From contig JAOSJZ010000001.1 of assembly GCA_027493885.1 (NCBI GenBank), forward strand, positions 1,488,001 to 1,552,000: a DNA stretch of 64,000 nt. Direction: 5' to 3'. Numbering within the stretch: position 1 is the first letter of the stretch; each line of letters begins with the position of its first letter. Origin of the DNA: Gaiella sp. Lineage in GTDB: Bacteria; Actinomycetota; Thermoleophilia; Gaiellales; Gaiellaceae. The position numbers and the translations under genes were made by a program. The notes under the pieces were generated by a model. That model was given only the letters and a program-made list of their open reading frames with translations. It had not been told where the DNA came from and searched no databases. Of the stretch, positions 19,124 through 28,628 are shown piece after piece.

Positions 19124-20396
19124 TTACCGGACTCCGGCCTCCTGCCGGACGAGCGCCGCGATGCTACCACAGAGCTCCTCCGCATCCTCGGGGCGCTCCG
19201 CCTCGGCGAGCACGCGCACGACGGGCTCCGTCCCCGACGGGCGCACCAGCACGCGCCCACGCCCGGCGAGCTCCGCATTCAGGCGTTCCACCTCGGCCTC
19301 CACGCGCGCGGGAACCTCGAGGCTCGAAACCGCGAGGTTCGCCTTCGCCTGGGGAAAGCGAGGCATGACCGCGGCTGCCTCCGCGAGCGGCCGCCCACCG
19401 AGCGAGCGGCAGAGCGTGAGCGCCGCAACGAGCCCGTCGCCGCTCGCGTGCCCGTCGAGGACGATCAGGTGTCCCGACTGCTCGCCACCGAGGACTCCTC
19501 CTTCACGGCGTAGGGCCTCGAGCACGTAGCGGTCGCCGACGTCGGTCGTCAGCACCCGGATCCCGTGCTCCGCCATCAGGCGGTGGAACCCGAGGTTCGT
19601 CATGACCGTCACCGCCACGAGGTCGACCTCGAGGGCGAGCGCGCAGACGGCGATGATCTGGTCGCCGTCGACGACGTCGCCGTTGCGGTCGACCGCAAGC
19701 ATCCGGTCGCCGTCCCCGTCGAATGCGACGCCGAGGTCGTGCCCGCCGGCGCGGACGGTCGCCTGCAGCAGCGCGAGGTCCGTCGCGCCGCAGCCCGCGT
19801 TGATGTTCGTCCCGTCGGGCGACGCGGCGATCGCGGTCACCTCGGCGCCGAGCTGCCCGAACACGCCGGGCGCGATCGCGGAGAAGGCGCCGTTCGCGCA
19901 GTCGACCGCGATCCGCAGTCCGCCGAGGTCCGACCCGAACCGCTCGACGACGTGGTCGACGTAGCTCTCCACCGCGTCCTCGGCGTGCTCGACGGTGCCC
20001 CCGCCGGGCCCGCGGACCCCGACGAGACCCTCGATCTCGAGCTCGTCGGCGTCCGTCAGCTTGTGTCCCTCGCGGTCGAAGACCTTGAGGCCGTTGTACT
20101 CGGGCGGGTTGTGCGAGGCGGAGACGACGAGGCCGAGGTCCTGCGAGAGCAGCGCGACGGCAGGCGTCGGCAGGATGCCGCCGAGGACCGCCGTCCCGCC
20201 GGCGTCGACGATGCCCCGCGTGAGCGCCTCCTCGAGCAGCGGGCCGGAGCGCCGCGTGTCGCGCCCGACGAGGACGCGGCCGCGACCCGACCACACGGTC
20301 GCCGCGCGGCCGATCGACTCGACGAGCTCCTCGGACAGCGTCTCCCCGACGACGCCGCGCACGCCGTCGGTGCCGAACCAGCGGCGTCTCGGGCAC
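19124..20396 (-). CDS. glmM: Phosphoglucosamine mutase (probable frameshift near N-terminus)
   Basis: About 423 residues. Isomerises GlcN-6-P to GlcN-1-P. The phosphoserine loop is VVSASHNPPEYNG, the metal loop VAFDGDGDRML, the sugar loop GGEQSGH and the phosphate loop RPSGTEP. The family-conserved FGTDGVRG lies just upstream of the first in-frame ATG; it joins the segment PETPL (GTG at 20396) only if one base is removed around 20382, giving PETPLFGTDGVRG. An ATG at 20426 would add ten residues. A hairpin spans 20393-20425, over the candidate starts. Confidence 0.92.
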
Positions 20397-20483
20397 TTCC
20401 GCCTTCGGCGCGAAGTGCCGGGACATCAGGCATGCGGATATCCGTCAGCTCGAGCCTCCAACCGCCCCATAGTGGGTCGAACC

Positions 20484-20507
20484 GGCACTTCCCGCAAGGG
20501 AGGTGCC
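20484..20507 (-). terminator. Hairpin downstream of rpsI
   Basis: GGCACTTCCC-GCAA-GGGAGGTGCC, a 10-bp stem with one G-T pair, starting 5 bp after the rpsI stop. No T-run follows. It could terminate or attenuate rplM-rpsI transcription before glmM. Confidence 0.55.
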
Positions 20508-20511
20508 CCCG

Positions 20512-20907
20512 CTAGCGCTTGCTGAACTGCGGCGCCTTGCGCGCCTTGTGCAGCCCCCGCCTTCTTCCGCTCGACCTGCCGTGCGTCGCGCGTGAGGAAG
20601 CCCTGCCGCTTGAGCGGGATGCGGAGCTCGGGGTCGGCCTCGACGAGCGCGCGCGCGATTCCGTGCCGCACCGCGCCCGCCTGCCCGCTGACGCCGCCTC
20701 CGTGCACGCGGACACGCAAGTCGTAACGGCCCTCGGCGTCCGCCACGGCGAGCGGTGAGAGCGCCAGCTTGCGCAGGGTCGCCCGGGGAAGTAGTCGTCC
20801 AGCGAGCGGCCGTTGACCCACGTCGTCCCGTCACCGGGACGGAGGATCACGCGCGCGACCGACGTCTTGCGCTTGCCGGTGCCGCGGTACGTCGCGAGCT
20901 CGGTCAT
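20512..20907 (-). CDS. rpsI: 30S ribosomal protein S9 (two compensating frameshifts)
   Basis: 131 residues when corrected. ATG 20907 gives [20 protein letters not shown]; the frame must shift at 20782-20788 (one base missing) to [15 protein letters not shown] and [19 protein letters not shown], then shift back at 20552-20556 (one base extra) to [12 protein letters not shown], the invariant C-terminal tail that reaches the ribosomal P site. As S9 is essential, the two indels are almost certainly sequence errors. It follows rplM in the standard order. Confidence 0.95.
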   Translation of the reverse strand: MTELATYRGTGKRKTSVARVILRPGDGTTWVNGRSLDDYFPGRPCASWRSHRSPWRTPRAVTTCVSACTEAASAGRRARCGTESRARSSRPTPSSASRSSGRASSRATHGRSSGRRRGLHKARKAPQFSKR

Positions 20908-20935
20908 GACGGTGTCGGAAACACGCTCGAGCCTG

Positions 20936-21370
20936 TCACCGACGCTCCTCCAATCCCTTCGGGGACTGCGCGGCATGCGGATGCTCGGGGCCGGCGTACA
21001 CCTTGAGCTTGCGGAGCTGTGCCGCGGCGAGCCTGTTCTTCGGGAGCATCCCCTTGACGGCCTTGCGGATGACCTCTGTCGGCCGCCGCTCGAGCTGCTC
21101 GCGCAGCGTCCGCTCCTTGAGGCCGCCCGGGTAGCCGGAGTGCGTGCGCACCATCTTCTCGTCGAGCTTCTTCCCGGTGACGCGCACCTTCTCCGCGTTG
21201 ACGACGATGACGAAATCGCCGGTGTCGACGTGCGGCGTGTACTGCGGCTTCCCCTTGCCGCGCAGAGTGTCGGCGATCTCGGTCGCGAGACGGCCCAGGA
21301 CCTTGCCCTCGGCGTCGACGACGAACCAGTCGCGCTGGATCTCGCCCGGCTTGGCGGTGTAGGTGGTCAT
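20936..21370 (-). CDS. rplM: 50S ribosomal protein L13
   Basis: 144 residues, full length. Characteristic segments are [18 protein letters not shown] at the N-terminus, then [31 protein letters not shown] and [14 protein letters not shown] 21370. First gene of rplM-rpsI; the 28 bp gap to rpsI is normal for the operon. Confidence 0.97.
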   Translation of the reverse strand: MTTYTAKPGEIQRDWFVVDAEGKVLGRLATEIADTLRGKGKPQYTPHVDTGDFVIVVNAEKVRVTGKKLDEKMVRTHSGYPGGLKERTLREQLERRPTEVIRKAVKGMLPKNRLAAAQLRKLKVYAGPEHPHAAQSPKGLEERR

Positions 21371-21487
21371 CGCTCGGAGAGAGGGCGGTCGCGTGACCGC
21401 CGGCGGCGGAGTGTAGCAGGCGAGCTACCGCGTCCCGCGAGACTTCGCCCGACTCCGGCGCGCGCGGCGCTGCAATCATGTGCGCCG

Positions 21488-21756
21488 ATGCACGTGACGA
21501 CGACTGACGTTCGGCAGCGCCTCGGCGAGATCCTCGAACGGGTGAGCGGCGGCGAGGAGGTCGTGGTCACCCGTCGCAGCGACCCGGTGGCCGCGATCGT
21601 CCCCGCCCCGCTCGACACCGGCGGGGGCGGCGCCCGCTCGGACTGGCGGCGCACGTCGGAGCGCTCGCCCGGCTCGACGGCTTCGGCGAGACCATTGCCA
21701 CGGCCGTCTCGCTGCGCTCGGTCGCGCGTGACCGGGAGCCCCCGGGGCTCGGGTAG
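21488..21756 (+). CDS. VapB/Phd-type antitoxin (one frameshift)
   Basis: About 89 residues. The N-terminus TTTDVRQRLGEILERVSGGE and VVVTRRSDPVAAIVP is the Phd/YefM/VapB fold used for DNA binding. The frame breaks in the G-rich run near 21623-21632; in the neighbouring frame the continuation GLAAHVGALARLDGFGETI ends at a TAG at 21754, giving a normal toxin-binding tail. The stop is 2 bp before the toxin GTG. ATG 21488. Confidence 0.75.
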
Positions 21757-21758
21757 CC

Positions 21759-22313
21759 GTGTTCTGCTTCGACACCGACACCCTCGCGGCCGCGCTGCTC
21801 GCCGACCCCCCGCTGCACCTCGTGCGGCGCCTCGCGACAACGCCGGCCGAAGAGCAGTGCACGACCTCCGTCGCGCTCGGCGAGCTCGCATACGCCGCCG
21901 CGCGGAACGGCGACCGGGACCCGATCTCGCGCCTGGGGGAGCTCGTCGCCGGTGCGACAACGGTGCTCGCCTTCGACGTCCAGGCGGCCGAGACCTACGG
22001 ATCGCTTCGCGCCCACCTCGAGACGCTCGGCACGCGCCTCGACGAGCCGAGCCTCCGCGTGGCGGCGATCGCCGTCGCGAACGACCTCACGCTCGTGACG
22101 GCGAACGCGCGGCTCTACGACCGCGTGCCGGGGCTCGAGATCGAGAACTGGCTCGAGCCGGACGGGGCCGAGCTCGAGCGAGAGCACGAGGAGGTCGTAG
22201 AGCCTGCCGTCCGCGTGCCCCCGCACGTCGAGGGAGCCGTCAGGCACCCCGGGCTCGTGCCGAGCCTCGAGGAGCGGGCACGCGCCGCCGCCGGCGACGA
22301 CCGCGCCGACTAG
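21759..22313 (+). CDS. vapC: VapC-type PIN-domain ribonuclease toxin
   Basis: 184 residues; the PIN domain is the first ~130. Acidic residues expected for the Mg site are in FCFDTDTLA, ALGELAYAA and LDEPSLRVAAIAVAND, with LVTAN preceding the last strand and LEIENW closing the fold. VapC toxins cleave specific RNAs. The ~50-residue charged tail after ENW is unusual and may reflect a lost stop. GTG start, 2 bp after the antitoxin stop. Confidence 0.8.
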   Translation: MFCFDTDTLAAALLADPPLHLVRRLATTPAEEQCTTSVALGELAYAAARNGDRDPISRLGELVAGATTVLAFDVQAAETYGSLRAHLETLGTRLDEPSLRVAAIAVANDLTLVTANARLYDRVPGLEIENWLEPDGAELEREHEEVVEPAVRVPPHVEGAVRHPGLVPSLEERARAAAGDDRAD

Positions 22314-22315
22314 CG

Positions 22316-22999
22316 CTACCGGACGAGGACAACCACGGTTCCCGCGGCGCGGTCGTGGATCGTCCTGCGGCGGGCGTCGCCGAGCGGCAGCAGCGAATCG
22401 ACGATCCCGCCGATCACGGTGATCCAGAGCAGGCACTGGACGACTGCGCGCCCGAGCGCCCGCCCGAGGTCGACGGCCTCGTCGTCGGCACAGCGCACCG
22501 CGATCCCGAAGGCCCACTTGCCGATCGTCCGGCCGTGTCCGTACGCATGGAGGCCTGCGAAGTAGGCGATGGGCAGCACGAAGACGGCGAAGACGAGCGC
22601 CCCGTCGGACTCCTCGGGCACCACGGCCATCACCGAGAAGAGCGCCACCCAGTCGACGACGAACGCGGCGGCGCGACGCCACCAGCCCGCGTAGCGAACG
22701 ACGGCGGGCGGCGGCTCACCCATCTCGGTGGCGACGTCCCGCGCGGGAAGGGCCGCCGGCAGGGCCGCCGCAGCGGCGCGCGCCCGCGTCGCCGCGACCG
22801 CAAGGCCGCGCCCGTCCGCTCTCGCGAGCGCCGCGCCGGCGAGGACCTCGGCGAGACGAACGAGCGTCGTCGCGTCGCCGGCCTCGGTCGCGTGCTCGAT
22901 CGCCTCGTCGACGAGCTCGAGCACGTCCTCGACGGGCGCGCCGCCTCCGAGCGCGGCCACGAGCCGATCCACGCCGGTCAGGCTCGGCGGGGCGCTCAT
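22316..22999 (-). CDS. RDD-family membrane protein
   Basis: 227 residues. The C-terminal half has the RDD signature: [16 protein letters not shown] (the R and first D), a central [15 protein letters not shown] and [13 protein letters not shown] at the end. Three or four transmembrane segments lie between. The N-terminal ~85 residues are a soluble alpha-helical region rich in alanine. The function of RDD proteins is mostly unknown. Its ATG appears to overlap the end of the DUF2339 gene as ATGA. Confidence 0.85.
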   Translation of the reverse strand: MSAPPSLTGVDRLVAALGGGAPVEDVLELVDEAIEHATEAGDATTLVRLAEVLAGAALARADGRGLAVAATRARAAAAALPAALPARDVATEMGEPPPAVVRYAGWWRRAAAFVVDWVALFSVMAVVPEESDGALVFAVFVLPIAYFAGLHAYGHGRTIGKWAFGIAVRCADDEAVDLGRALGRAVVQCLLWITVIGGIVDSLLPLGDARRRTIHDRAAGTVVVLVR

Positions 23000-25900
23000 C
23001 TCGCGGCTGCCCGCGGGCCGGCCCCGCCGGCCCCGCCCCCCGCTCTCCCCCGACGATGCGCTCCGCGAAGAAGCCTGCGGCGAGGAGGACCGCGCCCAGT
23101 GCGAGGAACGACAGCGCCCGCGTGATCGAGCTGAGGGTCGAGAGGTCGTACAGGAAGAGCTTGCCGAGCGCGAGCCCGAACAACGTCAGCCCGGCGATCC
23201 GCAGGCCCCGGTGGTCGCGCGCCAGCCCGACGACGTACACCGCGAGCGCACCGAGGCCGAGAAGCGTGCTGAGCGCCGTGTGGCCTCGCTGGAAGTCGGT
23301 CTCGATCGAGGCGCCCGAGACCCGTTCGGCGAGCTCGAGCACGGTGAGCGAGACGGCGTAGACGCCGAGCACCGCGGCGGCCGCCGAGAGCCAGGCCAGG
23401 AGCTCGCCCCGGTACGGCGTCGTGGCCACCAGCGTCGCGGCCGCGACCACGCAGGCGACGAGGGCGGTGAATCCCTCTGCCGGGTGCGCCGTGGCGACGA
23501 CGAGCCGGTCCGGGGGCGCGACGACCGCGACGACGCCGAGAGCCGAGGACGCGCCGACCACGAGCCCTGCGATCCAGAGGCGGGGCTCACCCGCGGGTCT
23601 CCAGGCGAGTGCGAGCAGGGTCGCCGTCGCTCCCCACGCGATCAGCGTCCGCGTCGCCCCGTACTCCGCGAGGGCCGACTCCGCGACCAGCAGCGTCGCG
23701 AGCGCGAGCGCCCAGTACCCGGTCGCGAGCGTCCGCGACCAGGCCGGCTCGCGGTGCCGCCGCCAGCGCACGAACGGGGGTGCCGCGACGACCGCGAGCG
23801 CGGCGGCGACGAGCAGGGCTCCTGCGCCGAACGCCCGCACGTCGCCGTCCGCGAGGCGATCGACGGCGACCAGCGCGGCGAACGTCGCGACCGCGGCGGC
23901 GGCCAGCGCGAGCACCTCGATGCCGTCTGGGATGCGGTCGAGCCAGCGCCCGAGGAAGCCGGCGGCGAGCAGCGCGACGGAGACGAGGAGCAGCGAGGTC
24001 GAGGCGGCGGTGGCGCCGAGCTCACCCCAGTCGAAGGCAATTGCCTTGACGAATCCGAACGCGACCACGCCCCAACCGGCGATCTCCGTCCCCGCGCGCG
24101 CCCGCGCGCCGCGCGCGACGAGCGCGACGCCGAGCGCCGCCCACGTGGCCGTCGCGGCGACCTGGCCCCAGTCGTAGGAGCGATCGACGGAGGCGAGCCC
24201 TGCCGCCCATGCCCCGAGGGCGAGCGCGAGGACGAGCAGCGCTTCGCGCAGGACCGCGCCGGCCGCCCCTCCGAGGCCGGCGAGGTGACGCTCCAGATCC
24301 TCGAGGGAGCCGAGCAGCCGGACGCCGCCCTGCTCGAACGCGCACGTCAGCCCGAGAACGGCCGCGGCGATGCCCAGCGCCAGGAGGCTCGGGATCGGAG
24401 CGAGTGGGTCGAGCCCCCGCTCGAGGGCGAGCGTCGAGACCGGCGCCTCGAACGTCCACGCATGCGTCGCGGCGAACGCGAGCGCCGGCAGGGCGACCGC
24501 GACGAGACGGGACTCGCGCGCCGCGAACGCCGCTCCGCCGAGCGCCGCCGCCGCGCCCGCCCAGAGGATCGTGAGCCAGCGGCCCGAGAGGATGCCGGCC
24601 GACCCCGCGGCCGCGAGACCGAGCGCGAGCGCCGTGAGCAGGGCGCGAATGAGGATCCGCTCTCGCTCGAGGCCTTGCCAGAGCGGCTCGAGCACGCCGA
24701 GGACGCCGGTCGACGCGCGCTCGGACCGGCGTGGGGGCAGCAGCAGCCCGGTCGCGAGGGACGCTGCGGCAAGGGCGAAGAGCGCCGTGACCGCGGCCGA
24801 CGGGACGTCACGCGCCTCGGCCGCGCCCTGGAGCTCGACCGAGGCGACGTGGACGACGCCCGCCGCCAGGTACGCGAGGGCGCTCAGCTCGAAGCGGAGC
24901 GAGCCGAGGCGCCGGGCGAGGCCGGCGAGCACGACCGCCTGGATCGCGAGCGCGAGACTCAGCGAGCGACCCGAGAGGAGGTCCGCGGTCGAGACACCCG
25001 CGAGGACGAGCGCGGCGGCCGCGAGCACCCAGCCGAGGTCTCGGTAGCGGCGCCCGGCGACGATCGCGGCCGCGCCGTAGATCGCGGTTGCGGCCGCGAG
25101 CGCGAGGCCCGCGTCCCGGGCGTCCGGCAGGAGCACTCGCGCGGCGCCGAGGGCGACGCCGGCGCCGAGGAGCGCCATCGTCGCCGAGGCCGGGTCCGCG
25201 CCGTCGGAGTCGGAGGTCGCCTGCCAGGCGATCGCGCCCGCGAGCAGGACGAGCGACGCGGCGGCGGCGACGGCGAGCGCCGCCTCGTCCTCGGCCGGCA
25301 CCTCGGCGACGAGCCACGCCACCTGCGGCAGGGCGGCGGCGGCGACCGCCGTCACGAGCCAGAGCCAGCGCCGCGGCGCGGCGACGGCGATGGCCACGGA
25401 GAGGACGACGAGCGCGAACGCAGGCGCCGGAGCGGTGATGCCGTCGTCGAGCGCGACGAGCCCGGGAGCGGCGGCCGCGCCGACGAGCGCGAGGCCTGCG
25501 AGCAGCTGGGACGACCAGGCGAGCGCGACCGCCCCTCCGACCGAGGCGATCGCCGCGGCGAGGAGCAGCGCCGCTCCCGCGGGAACGAGCCCGTAGAGGA
25601 TCGTCGCCGCCGCGAGCGTCGTGTAGAGGCCGCCGATGCCCACCCCGACCGCCGCGAGGGAGGCCTGGAGCCGCCCGTACCGCCGGCGCAGCACGAGGCC
25701 GGCGGCGAGGACGGCGCCCGACGCGACGGCGCCGAGCACGACGCGGTCTCCCGGCCCGATCCAGCCGCGGTTGGCGGCAACGACGAACAGGAAGACGATC
25801 CCGAGCAGCATCAATGCGCCGCCGCCGAGCACGAACAGGCGCGATCCCGTGAGCTCTCGCCTCGCCCACTCCGCGACACGGCCGGGCCTCGCAGGACCCG

Positions 25901-26408
25901 GCGACGGAGCCGTGGCAGCGGGCACGCGACGCGGCGGGGGCGCCGCGACCGGGGGCAGCGGCGGCGCGACCGGAGCCGCCGGCCCAGTGCGCTCGTCCGC
26001 CTGTGCGGCAGCCCGTTCCGGGGCGCGACCGGCGAGCCTCGCGAGCCGCACGGCGAGCTCCGGATCGAGCACGAGCCCGGACGCGGTCTCGGCGAACGCG
26101 ACGAGGGCTCGGTGCTCGTCGGCGTCGCCCGCCTCGGCCGCCTGCGCGAGCGCGGCCTCGGCGAGCTCGACCGCGTCGCGCTCGCGCCCTCGCTCGAGGG
26201 CCCGCCAGGCCGCGGCAGCCGAGGCGGCCGTCGTCGTCACGGCCGGCGTGACGGTCCCGGGCGGCGCGGCCGGCGCCACGAGCTCGGTGACGGGGGCGGC
26301 GGCATCCGCACCGGCCCAGGCACGGATCTCGTCGAGCTCTGCCTGGAGGCTCCGCAGTGCCTCTTCGATCCGGTCGAGCCTCTCGCCGATCTCGCCCGTC
26401 GCTGGCAT
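22996..26408 (-). CDS. Giant DUF2339 polytopic membrane protein (frameshift at C-terminus)
   Basis: About 1137 residues. N-terminal coiled coil ([19 protein letters not shown]), an alanine-rich soluble region with proline linker, then from about residue 190 some 30 or more hydrophobic segments beginning [18 protein letters not shown] and [12 protein letters not shown], the usual DUF2339 opening. The last segment ([18 protein letters not shown]) is typical of the family C-terminus. The frame then runs on into the RDD gene; one missing base in the C-run at 23036-23041 would place the stop at 22996, overlapping the RDD ATG. Function unknown. ATG 26408. Confidence 0.8.
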
Positions 26409-26519
26409 CCCGAGTCCTCGCGTCGCAGTGACCTGATCGTGCTCCCTCGCTCGTATCCGCATATCGGAGCGCCCCCCGGTTCCGCATCGGGGGAAACCCG
26501 GACTCGGGATACTTGGCCG

Positions 26520-26793
26520 ATGGCCGTCGTCCGTCGCCGCGTGACCGTCAGGGGCCGCGTCCAGGGCGTGTGGTTCCGCGAGAGCGCCCGCAGGCGGGCC
26601 GGCGAGCTCGGCGTCTCCGGATGGGTGCGCAACAACCCGGACGGCACGGTCGAGGCGGAGATCGAGGGGCCCTGCCCAGGAGGTCGCCGTCCTCGTCTCG
26701 TGGCTCGGGCTCGGCCCTCCCCAGGCGCGGGTCGACGCGATCGACGTCGCGGAGCGCGTTCCGCGCGGCGAGCGCGGCTTCCACGTCCTGTAG
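26520..26793 (+). CDS. acyP: Acylphosphatase (one frameshift)
   Basis: 90 residues after correction, the family's exact size. ATG 26520 gives [18 protein letters not shown], the acylphosphatase phosphate-binding loop with its catalytic Arg, then [20 protein letters not shown] with the catalytic Asn. One extra base at about 26670-26677 shifts the frame; the continuation [15 protein letters not shown] and RGFHVL then ends at TAG 26791. Hydrolyses acyl phosphates. Divergent from the DUF2339 gene. Confidence 0.88.
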
Positions 26794-26824
26794 GCCCGTC
26801 CACGGGTAGGATTCGCGTGGAGCG

Positions 26825-26916
26825 AACGGGGGAGCTCGGGCAGCCGGGCTGAGAGGGCGGCCGCAAGCGCCGCCGACCCGCAGAACCTGATCTGGGTAAT
26901 GCCAGCGGAGGAAGGC
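26825..26916 (+). promoter_or_regulatory. TPP riboswitch (THI element)
   Basis: All core landmarks are present: GGGCTGAGAGGG, then a variable hairpin, CCGACCCGCAGAACCTGATC, and TGGGTAATGCCAGCGGAGGA. The 3' strand GGAGGAAGG (26907-26915) doubles as the Shine-Dalgarno of thiN, so ligand binding would hide the ribosome site: translational control. Confidence 0.95.
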
Positions 26917-27561
26917 GTGAGCGAACCGGATATCGTGGTCGTCGCCTCGGGCCAGGGGCCCGTCGTCGAGCTGCCCGCCGCACGGGCTGTCGTCGCGGCG
27001 GACGGCGGGCTCGACCGTGCGGCAGCGCTCGGGCTGGCGGTGGACGTCGTCGTCGGCGACCTCGACTCGGTCTCGCCCGAGGCGCTCGGACGGGCGGAGG
27101 CCGGCGGGACGCGGGTCGTGCGCCATCCCGCGGCGAAGGACGCCACCGACCTCGAGCTGGCGCTCGACGAGGCGGTCGCCCTCGGCGCTCGCTCGGTGCT
27201 CGTGGTCGCGAGCGCAGAGGGCCGCCTCGACCACCTGCTCGCGTTGCTCGCGCTGCTCACGGCGGATCGCTACGCCGGCATGCAGGTGGACGCGCTCGTC
27301 GGCGACGCAGCCGTCCACGTCGTGCGCAGCGAGCGCACGCTTCGCGGCACTCCCGGAGAGCTGCTCACGCTGCTGCCGCTCGGCGGCGAGGCGGCGGGAG
27401 TGAGGACGTCGGGCCTCGAGTACCCGCTCGCCGGAGAGACCCTCGCGCCGGGCTCGACGCGCGGCGTCTCCAACGTCTTCACGGCGCCGACGGCGCGCGT
27501 CACGGTGGCCTCCGGCGTGCTTCTCGCGATCCGTCCCAACGGAGCCGGAGCCGCGCGGTGA
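26917..27561 (+). CDS. thiN: Thiamine pyrophosphokinase
   Basis: 214 residues. Converts thiamine to TPP with ATP. Motifs: VVAADGGLDRAAALGL, VVGDLDSVSPEAL (metal-binding Asp residues), KDATDLELALDEA, and LGARSVLVVASAEGRLDHLL. The start is GTG 26917 directly after the riboswitch Shine-Dalgarno; an ATG at 26899 lies inside the riboswitch core and is rejected. Salvage of imported thiamine fits the transporter genes that follow; thiB overlaps by GTGA. Confidence 0.93.
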   Translation: MSEPDIVVVASGQGPVVELPAARAVVAADGGLDRAAALGLAVDVVVGDLDSVSPEALGRAEAGGTRVVRHPAAKDATDLELALDEAVALGARSVLVVASAEGRLDHLLALLALLTADRYAGMQVDALVGDAAVHVVRSERTLRGTPGELLTLLPLGGEAAGVRTSGLEYPLAGETLAPGSTRGVSNVFTAPTARVTVASGVLLAIRPNGAGAAR

Positions 27562-28628
27562 GAACGGCGCTTGCAACAGTCTGTTGCAAGGGTGTTCTCG
27601 GCGCCGGCGCCTTGGTCGCCGCCGGGCTCGTCGCGGCGGGGTGCGGCGGGGGCGGCGCGCCGCCGACCGACGTCGTGCTCGTGACGCACGACTCGTTCGC
27701 GGTCTCGAAGAACGTCAAGCGCGCGTTCGAGCAGGAGACCGGGCTGACGCTCCGGATCCTGCAGGGCGGCGACGCGAACGAGACCCTCAACAGGGCACTC
27801 CTCACGGCGGGCGATCCGCAGGGTGACGTGATCTTCGGGATCGACGACAGCGTCCTCTCCCGCGCCCTCGCCGGCGACCTGCTCGACGAGTACCGCTCGC
27901 CCGCCCTGGCACAGCTGCAGCCCGACTTCAGCTCCCCCGACCCGCACGTGACCCCGATCGACCACGGCGAGGTGTGCCTCAACGTCGACCGCGGCTGGTT
28001 CGCCTCGCACCGGGTTGCGCCGCCGGCGACCCTGGCCGACCTGACGCTCGACCGCTACCGCAACCTGCTCGTCGTCGAGAACCCGGCGACCTCCTCGCCG
28101 GGGCTGGCGTTCCTGCTTGCGACGGTGGCGACGTACGGCGACCCCGGCTGGGAGACGTACTGGCGGGCGCTCCGCGCAAACGGGGTGCGCGTCGTCGACG
28201 GCTGGGAGGAGGCGTACACGCAACAGTTCTCCGGCGCGGCGGGCAGCCCCGGCAAGCGCCCCATCGTGGTCTCGTATGCCTCCAGCCCGGCCGCCGAGGT
28301 GATCTTCGCCTCGAAGCCGCCGGCGACGGCCCCGACGGCGGCGGTCGAGAACGGCTGCTACCGCCAGGTCGAGTACGCCGGGATCCTCCGGGGCGCACGT
28401 AACGAGCCGGGTGCGAAGAAGCTGATCGACTTCCTGCTCTCGGAGCGCTTCCAGGCCGACGTCCCGGGATCGATGTTCGTCTACCCCGTGCGGGCAGGCG
28501 TGCGCCTGCCGGCGGCGTTCACGAAGCACGCCGTCGTGCCGAAGGACCCCCTCCAGCTCCCCGCAGCCGAGATCGACGAGAACCGCGACCGCTGGGTCGC
28601 ACGGTGGACCGAGATCGTCGTCCGCTGA
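27558..28628 (+). CDS. thiB: Thiamine ABC transporter substrate-binding lipoprotein
   Basis: 356 residues. A signal peptide ends in the lipobox LVAAGC (Cys29). The mature part begins VVLVTHDSFAVSKNVKRAFE and has FGIDDSVLSRAL and WETYWRALRANGVRVVDGWE, the pattern of thiamine-binding (TbpA/ThiB) proteins. A copy of the CTTGCAACAG/CTGTTGCAAG palindrome lies in the signal-peptide codons (27570-27590), encoding TVCCK. GTG 27558. Regulated by the upstream TPP riboswitch. Confidence 0.9.
   Translation: MRTALATVCCKGVLGAGALVAAGLVAAGCGGGGAPPTDVVLVTHDSFAVSKNVKRAFEQETGLTLRILQGGDANETLNRALLTAGDPQGDVIFGIDDSVLSRALAGDLLDEYRSPALAQLQPDFSSPDPHVTPIDHGEVCLNVDRGWFASHRVAPPATLADLTLDRYRNLLVVENPATSSPGLAFLLATVATYGDPGWETYWRALRANGVRVVDGWEEAYTQQFSGAAGSPGKRPIVVSYASSPAAEVIFASKPPATAPTAAVENGCYRQVEYAGILRGARNEPGAKKLIDFLLSERFQADVPGSMFVYPVRAGVRLPAAFTKHAVVPKDPLQLPAAEIDENRDRWVARWTEIVVR
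27570..27590. repeat. Palindromic repeat, family 2 (copy 1)
   Basis: CTTGCAACAG-T-CTGTTGCAAG, a perfect 10-bp palindrome around one base, inside the thiB signal sequence. Other copies are at 41592-41612 and 59104-59124. All share the core GCAACAG/AACAG-T-CTGTTGC. Confidence 0.75.

Noticed and set aside
22728..26852. A 1374-residue plus-strand reading frame
   Set aside because: It is the antisense of the DUF2339 gene, rich in Arg/Glu/Asp without any domain; only its last part (acyP) is real.
26899..26901. ATG at 26899 as thiN start
   Set aside because: It is part of the conserved GGGTAATGCCAGCG core of the TPP riboswitch and precedes the Shine-Dalgarno; GTG 26917 is correctly spaced.
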